From positions 10,065,001-10,129,000 of the forward strand of contig NC_083385.1 of NCBI RefSeq assembly GCF_031755915.1: a stretch of 64,000 bases of DNA. Reading direction: 5' to 3'. Source of the DNA: Ziziphus jujuba. Its lineage: Eukaryota > Streptophyta > Magnoliopsida > Rosales > Rhamnaceae. Made by a program: the position numbers and the translations under genes. Within the stretch, counting starts at the first letter, position 1. Each line of letters begins with the position of its first letter. Below are positions 34,777-47,668 of this stretch, one piece after another. The notes below the pieces were generated by a model that saw nothing but the letters and a program-made list of their open reading frames with translations, was not told the DNA's origin and ran no database searches.

Positions 34777-37700
34777 TTATAGTGCTTTAATTTGTCCCCC
34801 ATAACCATAGTTCTTCAAAAGTCCTTCATCTTGCCGCCAATTCTCTCTCACTTTTACTTCTACCTGTTAGAAGCATGTCTAGCATTTTAATATTCTCCAC
34901 ACCAGATATAAAGAATGAATTGGTTTCTATATGATGGAACCAATTTCAATTGCAAATGAGTATACAGACAATATAATGGATTCCTTAGAGAGAGCTATGC
35001 AATAAGTTGGTACCTCAAGATAAACCTTCTTCTGCAAGAAATCTTCAATGTCAAGCCGTGATGCTGTAGCAAGTAGTTTTAGAGCCCTTCCCTCCTGCAG
35101 GGATTGTCGACATACAAAATCATACGCCACAGTGAAGTTTTGTGCACTCCTATGTGAAAAGTGTGTGCTTCACTCCGAATTTAATCATTAATCAATGAAA
35201 AATTAAATTGCAATAGATTTAATATTACGAATTTAATATACTGACTTTTGTTTCAAGCATTGTGAATATTTCCAACAGACCAAGATTCTACTTTGTCATG
35301 TTAATTTGCAAAAGAAATTTACATCATCTTTGGAAAAGTGGCAAACATGGTGAAAGTTTATGCTGATTTCAAATTACGAAATGCTCTGATGACAAAAATA
35401 AATATAGCAACTCATGATATAGCAGATATCGTTTACAAAACGATACCTTTTAATAGTACTCAAAAATTGAGGTCACTTACTTTTCCAATGAGGATTATCT
35501 TCTGTGAGTTTTTTTCAACAACAATTTCCACTTGTATAAAGTCTTTTGCATTTGGCCTAGCTTTGTAGCTCACAACATTCACCTGGAGGATTAAAAAATA
35601 AAAAGAGAACGCCTGCATTATGCATAACCTTAGGAAAGAAAAATCAAAAGAATCTTTTCCTTTTCTTTAGAATCCTAAACTTGGTCATAAGCTATTATAT
35701 ACCTGACATGCATAAGGAACTTCATTACGGTATTGCATAAAGATCTTTTCTCTTATAATTTCACCAACAAAGAATCTTTCAGGGTGCTCACTGACAATGT
35801 CCTGAGAATAAGTAAAACAGCAGTGTAAGTGATTTTCCATTTTTCTTGATAAAGGACAAGATTTACTGTAAGACTCACCCCAAATTCTACCTTACCTACT
35901 TAATATCTATTGGATGTGACCCAGAGGCAAAGGAAGAAAATAGAGAATAAAGAACTTGACACCCTAAATACCTTAGGATAATAAGCTGGCCCAATGGGAA
36001 GCTTTGATAAAATCCAATCCTTTACATCTTCCACTCCATGACCATATTTGGCACTCACAGGTATCACCTCATCAACGTTTGTGAATTTCTCATACCACTG
36101 TAAGGAGCTTATTAAGGATAAATATAAACTACAACAAGATACATATGAAATTACAAATGAAAATATCAATCTTCTACTTTTACCTCCAATTTCTTTGCAA
36201 TTTCACCAGGTTTAATCAGATCTTTTTTATTCATAACAAGCAAAATGGGTGGTTTTTCTGTTACGTCACCCACACCTTCCTCCAAAACTTCATCAATCTA
36301 CAAATAAGAAAATGACTTTAGGACAAGAAACAAACTTTCAGATCAATTCTACAATCAAGAGCCATACTTTCTCAGGCATTTTACATGCATCAACAAGAAC
36401 AACGACACAATCTGCATTAATGGCAGCATTCCTAACATTCCTCATCATCATTGAGTCCAACTTGTGCATTTTCTTCTGAATAACACCTGGTGTGTCATAA
36501 AGTATCATCTGCAAATTTCAGGTGATTTATTGGCAAATAAGACTTATTACAAAAAAATTTCACCATAAGGGATGTTATACAGGCAATTGAGATAAATAAA
36601 GGAACATAGGCTATCAAAATAAATCAAACCTGATACTCTGCACCAGAACATATACCAAGAATTCGATGTCTTGTCGTTTGAGGTTTATCAGTAACTATTG
36701 ATAACTTTTGACCTATCATTTGGTTTGCAAGTGTACTCTTCCCAACATTTGGCTTGCCAAGTACAGCCACATATCCTGCATTAACATTTTTATTCATCAA
36801 TTTACAAAATCAATGACAAAGCAGAATACCCCTAATATTTCTCAGGACACTCATCAAACAAACCATGACAAATTAACAAGAAGAAAACAGACTGTAATAG
36901 TGTAAGCTTTATTTTTTACCACTTGCAATTTGGTGGTAACAAAGCTTCAAAAATTACAAAATCCATATTAAATTATAAAAGTTGTTCTCCAGTAAAAACT
37001 AAGAGTAAAATTACTCTTTGTCCCTTTCTTGCTTTCTCAGTTTCTGTAGATGTCAGGCAGTTGTATGACTCAATACAGAGATGGAAAAATAAATGCTATA
37101 AGCGGAAAGTCATTGCTAGTATGATAGATAGGTTCTTCACAGAAAAAAGAAAAAAATATATTTTCATTATGTTAAATTTGAATTATGTATTCTTGCATAA
37201 GAAGATCTCATGTGAAGATCATGAACCAAACGAATGGAGTATATTCTATCTAATCCACCAAAGCTTAGCCATCATAATGAAACTGTAAGAAGGCGCGGTT
37301 TGACAAGCCTTTCATTCTTTAAGACAAGGAAAGCATTCACTTCAGAGTCGAATCTTTGGGAGAGGGATTAAATTGCTACTAAAGTTCACATCCTTTATTT
37401 CATTTCTCACCGTTTTGCTTACCACAAAAAGAAAGTCATAGATTTTCAACAAATAGGATTCAGAGAGGGAAATACTGTAACTTTTGGCATATCATTTCAG
37501 TTATTTAAAAGAGAACAAAAAAAATCATTTGCAGAAATAAGAGACATAATGTATTGCACAATGATCTTCACCACCAAAATATCATTTAATTTCAATTGCT
37601 TCATAGTCACTATTCATCTTATGAATAAAACAAATAAAAATGACCCTCCATTCATTCAATCATTTTGGCAAGCATCAAATTCAAAAGGGAAAATTCCATT

Positions 37701-38229
37701 ACGGTTATCTAAAACGCTTAAGTTGACAAACTTTATCACAAACTAGGAAAATCACTAGGATGAGTAAGTCAGCAAAACCTATACACTTAACATTTGGAAG
37801 TGGAACAAAAACAGACTAACCACTTCGATGGTTCAGGTCGGATTCATACACTAGCTCCTCCATCTCGTAGTCGTCGAGCAAGGACATGTTCCTGTCGGGC
37901 TTCACACTCAGAGACAAGAAAGACGACCCGTTATCAGAATAAGAGCTTGCCTCTTCTTCTTCTTCTTCTTCATCTTCATCCTCTTCTTCTACGCCCTGTT
38001 CTTGTTCGTTACCCCGAAGCCACTGTTTTTTGCCTAGCAAAACAAACTTCCGGGTTCTATTCCGGGTATTTCTGGCTTGGAAATGAAATTTGGCTTGCTG
38101 CAGAGGATTTCTTGTTAAATAAGGAAATTTTCTATGGTAGTCTGGGGCTGTGAAAAATTTAGAGTAGGAATAATGGGCGAAGAACTTTTCTCTTGGAAGA
38201 TTTGCAGAGATATGCAAGACTAGCTCCAT
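34777..38229 (-). CDS. GTPase Era-like, chloroplastic, 9 exons
   Basis: Exons are 38229-37821, 36775-36630, 36508-36368, 36297-36184, 36097-35972, 35801-35703, 35582-35481, 35094-35014 and 34863-34777, giving 434 residues. Era GTPases bind the 3' end of small-subunit rRNA and assist ribosome assembly; this one has a plant-type N-terminal extension, likely plastid-targeting. G motifs are G1 GKPNVGKST (143-151), switch QTTRHR, G3 DTPG (190-193), G4 NKKD (255-258) and G5 SAK (285-287). A C-terminal type II KH domain carries the GxxG loop GKEG (378-381). Before the G domain is a run of about 15 Glu/Asp ([13 protein letters not shown]). The intron after exon 1 is phase 1 and every later one phase 0. 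It looks intact and corresponds to At5g66470, as its position suggests. Confidence 0.95.
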
Positions 38230-39105
38230 TGTCGGAGCTCCACCGTTAACGATATCTCTTTTGCTGTTTCCTATCCACGACTGGATAAAAACAGATCTAT
38301 AATCCGACGTCGTATTGAATATCAGATTTTCGTGTTTTTCTGAACTATCCCAAAATAAAAAAAAAAAAAAAAATGCCTTAAAGAATATTATTTTCTGGTG
38401 GAAAAACGTGTCTGCATAAATATTCCGAGTATTTTACCCTCTTTTTTCAAAGACGAAAAGGAAAATTTCCGCCAATAATATCATTCAATGCAGGGTATAA
38501 AAGTATTAATAATTTTTTTTTTGGGGCAACATCGAAAAGGAATTCATTGAAATAAAATATAATACATATATATATATATATATATACATACATACAAACA
38601 CTAATTCCAGCATAACTTCTCATCACGCCCTCGTTGCTTAAAGTTGAGATCGTCCGTTCAAATTGCAATGCTCTGTAAAACATCTTCACTTAGCATGAGC
38701 AATAAAATTGCTGGCTTGCCCAGCCAATACTGATTTCAAAATTGGATTTAGTTAAACGTACTCATGAATGTTAAGGTATCAACATTTTCTATCCCTGTAC
38801 CAAATTGAAAAAAAGGTCATAAATTGACCAAATGCTCCTCTGTATATAGATGTAAGCTTTACCATAAAAGCTAAATATACCACTTCAATATAGATTAGAG
38901 AAAACCTACTCCTATTTGTGATCTATAACCTTCCAAGACTGCCAGTAATGGCTACAAAATAGAGTATAACTTTACATCCTCAGATCACAGGAAAAATGCA
39001 ACTGGTAACAGAAGAGAAAGTTATCCATAAGTACGGATAAGACCTTTTTATTCTCCTTTTGTTATACGGAATGGTGTCACAGTAACTACTGGATAAAAAA
39101 TATAA
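38230..39105. other. Spacer upstream of Era GTPase
   Basis: It holds the Era-like gene promoter and the 3' flank of the next gene. There is a TA/CATA microsatellite near 38567-38600. I saw no TATA box close to the Era start and no exon. Confidence 0.5.
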
Positions 39106-42100
39106 TTATTTCCCTGCATCATCCGATTGGGGAAGCTGGGAATCATTGGCTGATATTCCTGCTCCTGATGAATGGTAAGACCATATCAAAGCTGCAGTGC
39201 CAAGAGTAAGCGTCGTGGCGATAGATCCCCAAACCCACCTTTGCCTTCTTTTCCTTCTCTCCCTCTCCTGCCGTGCCATTTCTACAACAAACACGTAGCA
39301 AAATTAGACAAACACATAAAGGTAAAAGAACCAAACTGAAGTTTGAATTGAAGCCATCAGAGATAAAAAATTACGGTGAACCTTGGTACTGATGTATTGA
39401 AAGTGTTTCATCTTAAAACCCCAGCTAATAACTTAAAGCATGAGAAATGAAAAATTCCCAAATTGATGTTGACTTATTGTAAACCAATTATCATCCCAAA
39501 AGCGGAGTTAAACATATAGAATTGAGATGCATCTAGGTCGTGAAACTAATGTTAAGTTGCACTTCTGAAGTAAACATGGCTTGGTACATGCAATCTTCAC
39601 AGGTATACTTAACACAAGAAAATCACTAAGAACTAAAAGAAGAATATTGTTCATGTACAAACCTATGCAGCACATAAGGAAATAATGCATGTCCACAAAA
39701 ACTACTTCCACGCTACCAAGTACAAATAATTAAAGGCATAACGACCACTCTCTTTGGTCTAATTTGCAAAATAACAATTAAATAAAAGGGTCATCCAAAA
39801 AAAAGTGAACAAGCCTTACCAATAACATCTTGGTTCCTCTGAACCATTTCCTGATTCATAGCCTCATAATTGTGGAGTTTGTCCCACAATCGAGCAATCT
39901 CAAAGTTCTTTGACTCGATCTGAGCTTCCAATTTGGTCTCCAACTCAGCCCTTGCTAAGCTTCTTCCAATAGAAGTTGAAACAAACCTAGCCACATAAAC
40001 TTGTCTGCACAGCTCTTCGGCAGGATCAGAATCGAGTTGCTCTCTTGCTTCAATAATAGCAGCATCTGAAGGGAGTGTCAATCCTACAAGAGATAATTGT
40101 TGCCTGATCCTCTGCCACTGATTTCGCATCTCACTAAGGGCTTCTTCTGCTTGTTTTCGCTTCTCTATTTCCATTAATAGACTCAATCTCATTTCACTTA
40201 ATTCTGCTTCAAAGTCACGGAGAGAAGATTGTTGCCCACTCTCAGAAGAAAGTTCTATAAGAAGCAGAGCCACAAGTAAGCTATCACGCCACAATACAGT
40301 ACATATGTATTGAAAGGTGGCACAACCAATTGCTCAAGTTTTAGGAATACTCAGCATGTTATAATGCAATATCAAACTTCTGAAAAAGGTTAAAGTACCT
40401 AATTTGGATAAAGATATGTCTAGTTTATGAACACAAACTTTTGAAGAAGCAAAACTAGGTTAGCTTGTTAACTCCCACTCCATCAGTACTACAGGCTTAT
40501 AATTTGCCAACCTAACACTGTTCACTTAATAACTTAATAGACCCAGATATTCCAGTTCTATTGCTTATATCAATAGATATCATAACTTTGCAATGTTTAG
40601 GAGAGCCACATGCACATGCAGAGAAATGCACCAGCAAAAATACACCTAAATTCATAGACATTAATATTTTCGCAAAACCAGCCTGCTCCAGTCTATGAAC
40701 AGGCAATAACTCTCATAAAGATCAAGCATAACAAAATAAAGGAAGAGAAAAACTATGACAAGTCATTCAATAACAATATGCTCTTGAAAGGTAAAAATGA
40801 GGTACATAAATCAAATTTCACAAGATACATACCATCCCAAGCGTCAAAAAACTCTGCCTGTGGTGTAGTAAGCGGTAATGAACGTTCTGCATCTACATTA
40901 TCCTCTCCATCTGTGTTACTTGCAATACTCATCGATTCCTGAGGATCAAAGAAATCTTCCCGCTCACTATCCCTTTTATCCCTTTCTGAAAACAATGCAA
41001 CTTGATTCGTTGACTCAGCTTCAACGGCCAAACCGTTCCACTTGATACTGCCTCCTAGTTTCACTTTATTATAACCAGGCAGCCCATTACTGCTCCCAAC
41101 TTTGCCATTACTGCTTTCAAGTACCACTTTACCATTTCCAAGTTTGCCATTGCTGCTGCTACAATCACTAACACCATTCACCCCATTTTCTTCGAAAGGT
41201 TCAGCCACTGTGAAAATAACAGAGTTGTTCTCCATTGAGTTGGAAACCTTGGTTTCTGTATCCTTTGCATACCCCTTGATATCTTCATTTTGGTCTTTTT
41301 GCTTTGACATTACATTGGCCTCGGAGAAACTCTTTTGAAGGCGTGGCCCTCGCCGCTTATGATTAATTATGTAAGGTGAAGGAGGAAACGAAGTTGGTGA
41401 ATCAGGAAGTGGGGTTGCCTCAGGAGTAGCATAAAGTGCTGGCGTTATTGGAGGTCGACGAACTCTTTTTTCAGCAACTGATGCACTATTCCTCCTTTCC
41501 AGCTTAGAATTAGGAACAGGCTTTGCATTTGAAACAGACTTTGAGTAAGGAACAGACTTGTCAACAGATTTTGAACCTCCAGGTTCCAATAAGGTATCTA
41601 AAGCTAAAGCTGTAAATGTCGGCATGGCTCTGTATCATCAACATCCAATAAAAGCTACCTGTCAGTTTTATTGCTAATAAAGTGGTGAATCTTTAAGAGA
41701 AGGAAATAAATGTGTCAAAGCTATATCCTCATATAATCCATATAATTTAACAGCCGTCAAGATATTCCCGCATCAACGTTCTTTGAGTTCAACCCCAAAA
41801 AAAAAAAAAAAAAAAAAAAAATCTAAATCGTAACAATTTCAACAACCAAAAACAAATTTTACAATTTTTTTCAAAATAAATAACTAAATAGAACCAGGAA
41901 CAAAAGTCAATACATATATGAGCAAAAAAAATTGCAAGGAGAACAAATATCTCAAACATAACGGAACCAAATCTCCAATAGTCTTACCGCACCGTTTGGT
42001 AGCTGAAGAAAAAACTCAGAAAAATAAAGAAATGAATAACAAAAACGTGCACACAGATTAGCCAAACAAACCTATTCGTCATAGCAACTAGGAGATCAAA

Positions 42101-42275
42101 ACCAAACAATCTCAACGTTAACAAATTGAATTCAATGTTCTCACACTTCGGTACAATCTCATCAAGCAAATAATAAGAAAAAAAACAAAATACAGAAACA
42201 AAAAGCGAAAGACACAGAGCGAGAATCAGATATGGCAAAAAAAAAAAAAAAAAAGAAAAAGAAAAAGAGATTACC
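39106..42275 (-). CDS. Plant coiled-coil protein with C-terminal membrane anchor, unknown function
   Basis: Coding exons are 41625-40833, 40254-39820 and 39281-39106, giving 467 residues. A 5'-leader intron is inferred at 42274-41630 (GAG/GTAA donor, ACAG acceptor), so the feature extends to the first leader exon boundary. The N-terminus starts MPTFTALALDTLLEPGGSKS. Residues 50-100 are Pro/Ser-rich with basic patches (RRPPITPALYATPEATPLP), and 100-260 are low-complexity. Exon 2 is a long amphipathic coiled coil (DFEAELSEMRLSLLMEIEKR; ARAELETKLEAQIESKNFEI). Exon 3 has a basic run (RQERERRKRRQR) followed by one hydrophobic segment (WVWGSIATTLTLGTAALIWS, about 425-444) and a short tail, the layout of a tail-anchored protein. 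I recognise it as a conserved plant type but know no assigned function. Confidence 0.82.
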
Positions 42276-44403
42276 TCGGAATACCTAGGAATATAGAAGG
42301 AGATGTACAGGTAGAGAAAACCCTAGGCGGAAGAGAGGGAGGAGAAGAACAAGGACAGCGGGATCAGAGCAGAGTCGAAGAATGGGGGCATAGAAAGCAG
42401 AAGAAGCATCACCATAATTTTCTGGATTTTCTTTTTTTGTTTTTGGTTTTTAGGTTTGGCTCTTCAGCATCCTTCCCTAACCTTGAGGAAAGCTAGCCCA
42501 TTCCCCAAGTATTTTTGTTTTTCTTTTTTTATATATATATAAATAATAAATATTTTTGATTTTCTTTTATTACTTTATCGCAACGACCGCCTCTTCCTCT
42601 GTCTTCCGCAAATATTTGAAACGCCTTTTCCCTATTGTTGGATGATTTAGAAGTTTCGTCCGCCTCAAAACCCCTTTTTTTTTTTTTCTTTTTTTTTGAA
42701 TTTCTAATTCTTTTCATATACAAATATTTTATCTTTCTTCAGAAAAAGTTATGTATTTTATGTTTCTTGGGGGCACTTCGAGCGGTTCCTCTTCCTCACC
42801 TTTTCAAACTTGTGTGCGTGATGCGCAAGGGTTTGATTGAGACGGCTTTTAAAAATTGAAATTCAATTTTTCTTTTTGGTTGATACGTCGTCGTTGTGGT
42901 ACACTATCATTTAATAGGTCCACGTTTTTTGAGTCGGGTAGTCACAATTTTGAAACTTGCCTTGTCAAACAAACCACATGATGACTCACCCCATCATGAA
43001 ATTACCATATATTACTTGTGAGTCTTCCTTTCAAAAAAACCAAAATAGTAATTTTTTTTTAAATGGAAAAAAATTAGAATTTACTTGCCCTTTTTTTTTT
43101 CGTTTTCTTTTTATGCTTGATATTTAATTAGTATGCTAATTATTAAAAAAAAAGATAAGAAGAGGAGGAAGAGATTGAGGGAAGAAGGATTTACTTGAAT
43201 TGTTCCTAATCTTAGGTGGGTGAATTAACTGTCAACATTTAACTGTGGCGAAATCATTAAAAGTATAATCACTTGGTCAACAACCATTAATCAGAGATTT
43301 AGTCAAATTCTTTCTGTTGGGAAAAAAAAAAAGAAAAAAAAAAGGCCTGTGAAATAGGATTCAAAAATTGTTTATATATATAATATCAAAGACAGTGTGA
43401 TAATTGAATATCACAATTCACTTTTTCTTCTAATTCTAGAAGAAGTTTTTGTACTTTTTGGTTTTTGTGTTTGGTGAACCTACCCTTCCATTTCATTTTC
43501 AATTTCTTTATGCATCATCAAACTTTGCAAAAAGAAGGCTTCCATACTTTATGAGAAAATATCTAAAACAGAATTACAATTACAATTACATAATTTCTAA
43601 AAAAATTATGTAACAATCGTAATAATCTTCAAAGAAGCGTCAATGATAAATGTGTCTTACGTCAAACTGTAAAAATAATTATCATAAAATTTCAAATTAC
43701 GATGTCATGGTTTAATTTGTCTTCCATTCAGATTAATTAAACGTTATTAGCAATGTCTGATATATGGAATTGGATTATTGGACAATTTGAAGGCTTAAAT
43801 ATAACATACCGTTTTTCATTTTGTCGATGTTCTAATCTACTGATGTAAATGAAAAGTATTTTCGTCAGCAACCAAATTAATAATTAGACTACAAGCAGTG
43901 CATTGCCAAGTCTACAGGTCCTCCAAGTCAATCCCTTCGGCTTTGGCATTATCAAAAAATTAGTATACGTTGATTATGGTATAATAATAATAATAAAAAA
44001 AAGGAAGAACATGAATTTGAAAAAGAAAAGAACATCTGTATAAAAGATGAATAAATTTTACGAAAACAAAATTGGCCACAATTAAATTAATTCGCTCACA
44101 CCCAATCACAAGTCTATCAACTAGCGGCAAGTATCTAGTGGAAGAGTGAGGATAAGTGGTCCAAACACCAAATTAAATTATGGGTATTGGACAAATAAGG
44201 CATCTACTTTTGAAAGCTACATCATAAAGATACTGAATCTAAGATAAAGAAAAAAGTGCTTAGATTCCCAGGTTTTCAAATATTTGAAAACACCTATTTC
44301 TTATCCACTTCAACTGCTATATTCATCTCTCGTGCTCAGCTATTTTCCTCATTTTGTCGTCGTGTGTTACGAAATTTCTTCCCCATTATCTACAATGTAC
44401 TTT
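42276..44403. other. Spacer to right-flanking Copia element
   Basis: It contains the first leader exon and promoter of the coiled-coil gene (roughly 42276-42500), then AT-rich DNA with poly-A/T tracts. No exon or clear repeat was recognised. Confidence 0.5.
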
Positions 44404-44973
44404 TGTCCTAAATTTGGGTTTCTACTGCTAAAAACATTAACATCAAATACACAAATACAAGAAGAAGATGATAGAAAAATCTGTTAGTAAAGGCAAGAAT
44501 TTGATTCTTTGGCCTTAACACAATTTTCGTCCCGCATTGGTGCTCAACGGATTAATAGATGGCAAATGTCTTCCAGGATACAACGACTACTTTCTGAGAA
44601 TAGTAATACTCTAAATTCCCAGAACCAACGAACAGTTTTGTGTTTCACTATCTCTGTATTTTATGAATAAATGATGTAAAAACTAAAAATTACGACTATT
44701 TTTTTTTGTTATTGTCTTTTAATCATAGAAAGATTAAGTTTTTATAGGAAAGATTGCATTTATATGAAAAAACCCAATACTTCAAAATGTACGAAACGTT
44801 AAAAGTTGTTTCGTTTCCAATAACAGGGATATTTCCACTCTGAAGACGTGTTATTTCACTATAATACTGTTTCTTATTATTTTATTTATTTTAAATAAAA
44901 CTTTAGAATTTTAAATATTATGGCAACCAAATAAATAAATAATATTTATAATTTCTATTCACAAATTCCTACA
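44404..44973 (-). repeat. 3' LTR of Copia element
   Basis: Starts tgtccta and ends cctaca on the plus strand. It aligns along its length with 47669-48265. In the first ~245 aligned bases I counted about 27 mismatches by eye, indicating an old insertion. Confidence 0.85.
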
Positions 44974-45612
44974 ATCCCCACATGAATAGAAATTAATGCA
45001 AGATGACTATGCAGACATTAGAGAGAGTTTAACGAAAAAAAACTGCATCAGGATAGATAGCTTTTAGCCTTGAATCTTCCTTAGTGAATAGTTATCGAGT
45101 TTACTAATCGATCAATTTGCATAATGCTTTGAATTGTCAACTTTTGATGTAAACTGAGACAATAACCATCACACAATTCCTTTTCTACACAAAATTTGTT
45201 CTTATTATTTTGTTCATTTTAGCCTTGAACAACTTAGTTTTCATAAGTACTTTAGAGAATTACGCCTTTTATAATTTTCATAAAAGCGGCCCCACTTCTA
45301 CACTTATATAGGTGACTGTCTGTAAGAAATATCCTGCTATATTTCACTTGGATTTCCAAGATATAGACATCATTAAAAATATAGCTTATCCTAATAACAC
45401 GCTGCAGGCAATATTGTTTCACCTTAAAAATGGAAAGAAGTATTTTCTCTTTTAATACTTTACGGTATTTCTTATGAATCATACATATTTACGTTGTCCT
45501 ATTAAACTTAGACCCTGGGACCTCCATTCAACTAAGTTGGGTTTCCATTTATGATGATTCATTAGATTTAAGCTTTAATCTCATTCTCCTCGATGACTTA
45601 TAAACTTGCCCT

Positions 45613-46173
45613 CTAGACAAAACTTTTAGTAAGTGGATTCGCTAGGTTGTCTTTTAATTTTACATATTCAATATTTATAATTATGTTAGAGAGAAGTTGT
45701 CGAACGGTATTATGTTTTCGACATATATGTCGAGATTTACCATTATACATATTATTTTGTGCCCTACCAATTGCTGATTGACTATCACAATGAATACATA
45801 TAGCAGGCACAGGCTTTGACCAATTTGGAATGTCTTCTAAAAAATTTCTAAGCCATTCGGTTTCTTCTCCAGCTTTATTTAAAGCTATAAATTCAGATTC
45901 CATAGTTGATCTTACAATACAAGTTTGTTTTGAAGACTTTCATGACATAGCAGCACCTCCAAGTGTAAACACATATCTACTTGTAGAGTTTGAGTCTGAT
46001 ATCTAGTTAGCATCACAATATCCTTCTAACACAATAGGATATCTTGTATAGTGTAACCCGTATGTCATTGTATATCTTAGGTATTTCAAAACTCTAATTA
46101 ACACTTTCCAATGATCTTTATTAGGGTTACTAGTAAATCTGCTTAACTTATTTACAGCATAAACTATATCTGA
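45613..46173 (-). pseudogene. Copia RNase H domain, broken
   Basis: The minus frame shows [18 protein letters not shown] text, then STMESEFIALNKAGEETEWL, HCDSQSAIGRAQN and YVKLKDNLANPLTKS, which are standard landmarks of Copia RNase H near the end of pol. At least two in-frame stops occur before the STMESEFIAL block. This domain normally degrades the RNA of the RNA/DNA hybrid. This copy is inactive. Confidence 0.85.
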
Positions 46174-47505
46174 TCATGTGCAATTTGAGATATACTTTAG
46201 GCTTCCCATAATTCTGGAGTATTCCAATTGATATACACTTTGACCATGATTTTTAGCTAGGTGTAAAATTATGTCAACAGGAGTCTTTGCTGGACCTCTA
46301 TCATACTTATTAAATTTCTCAAGTACATTTTTAATGTAATGAGATTGTGACAGAACTATTCCATCTGATGTTTTAGTAATTTTAATACCTAAAATCACAT
46401 CAGCTTCAACTAGATCTTTCATATCAAACTTATTAGTCAACATCTTTTTAGTAATTTTAATAATTTCCATATTGCTACCCATTATTAGCATGTCATCTAC
46501 ATATAAGCAAATCATGACATACTCTTTTTGAGTGCTTTTATAATATACACATTTATCACACTCATTAATTTTGAAGCCATTTGTCATCATTACATTATCA
46601 AATTTCTCATGCCATTGTTTTGGTACTTGTTTTAATCCATACAATGACTTAACCAGTTTGCACACTTTCTTTTCTTGTCCTAGAACTATAAACCCCTTTG
46701 GTTGTTCTATATAGATCTCTTCTTTTAGATCTCCATTTAAAAAGACAGTTTTTACATCCATTTGATATATTTGAAGATTATACAAAGATGCTATTGCAAT
46801 CAAAATTTGAATTGATGTAATTCTAGTTACTGGTGAATAAGTATCAAAATAGTCCAAGCCTTCCTTTTGCTTGTAACCTTTAGCCACCAGTCTAGTTTTG
46901 TATTTATCAATAGTACCATCTGGTTTTAATTTCCCTTTAAAAATCCACTTATAAGCTAATGGTTTAGTACCAGGTGAAAGATCTACCAACTCTTATGTAT
47001 GATTTTGCATTAATAATTTCACTATCAATTGCTTCCTTCCAAAATGGAGCTTCAGGAGTTGACATTGCTTCTTTGAAGATTTGAGGTTCATTTTCTAACA
47101 AATAAGTCATAAAATCAGGACCAAATGACTTAAATGTTTTAGTTCTCTTACTACGTCTTGGTTCATCCTTTTTTCCTTCATTTATGTCTCTTTGAGTTTG
47201 ATTGCTAGTCATCATATCCTCATGAGACCTTCTTAATGAACTATCTATTTTTCCTATTTTGTAAGAAAAAATATCTTCAAAGAAAGATGTAGTTCTCGAT
47301 TCTATAATGGTGTTGACATGTATGTCAGGAATATCATATTTATACACCAAAAATCTATATGCACTACTATTTTGTGCATATTCAATGAAAGTACAGTCAA
47401 TAATTTTAGGTCCTATTTTAACCTTTTTTAGGAAAAGGTACTGCAACTTTAGCAAGATATCCCCCCATTTTCATGTATTTATATGTAGGTTTTCGACCTT
47501 TCCAT
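46174..47505 (-). pseudogene. Copia integrase C-terminus plus reverse transcriptase, frameshifted
   Basis: Reading right to left, WKGRKPTYKYMKM and EYAQNSSAYRFLVYK belong to the C-terminal part of integrase. A connector with EPRRSKRTK follows, then the reverse transcriptase: AYKWIFKGKLKPDGT, RLVAKGYKQKEGLDYFDTYS, QMDVKTVFLNGDL, and the catalytic CLYVDDMLIMG. A frameshift and stop fall at the WELVDL position (about 46985), and another stop follows LKYISNCT at 46174. The catalytic YVDD survives, but the reading frame does not. Confidence 0.88.
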
Positions 47506-47507
47506 AA

Positions 47508-47637
47508 CAAAATGGTGTAGCTGAACGCAAAAATCATACTTTAAAAGAAATGATGAATTCCTTATTGCTTATGTCTGGTTTACCATAAAGTATATGGGGA
47601 GAAACTTTATTGACTTCTAATTCAATTATAAACAAGT
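47508..47637 (+). pseudogene. Inverted integrase fragment inside the Copia element
   Basis: The plus strand here reads QNGVAERKNHTLKEMMNSLL, then SGLP, a TAA (47586-47588), and SIWGETLLT, the integrase segment that normally lies just upstream of ELWKGRKP. It is in opposite orientation to the adjoining WKGRKP on the minus strand. The break is sharp, within a few bases of 47506. A TA microsatellite (47637-47652) separates it from the LTR. Confidence 0.85.
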
Positions 47638-47668
47638 ATATATATATATATAATTATCTTAAGATTGT

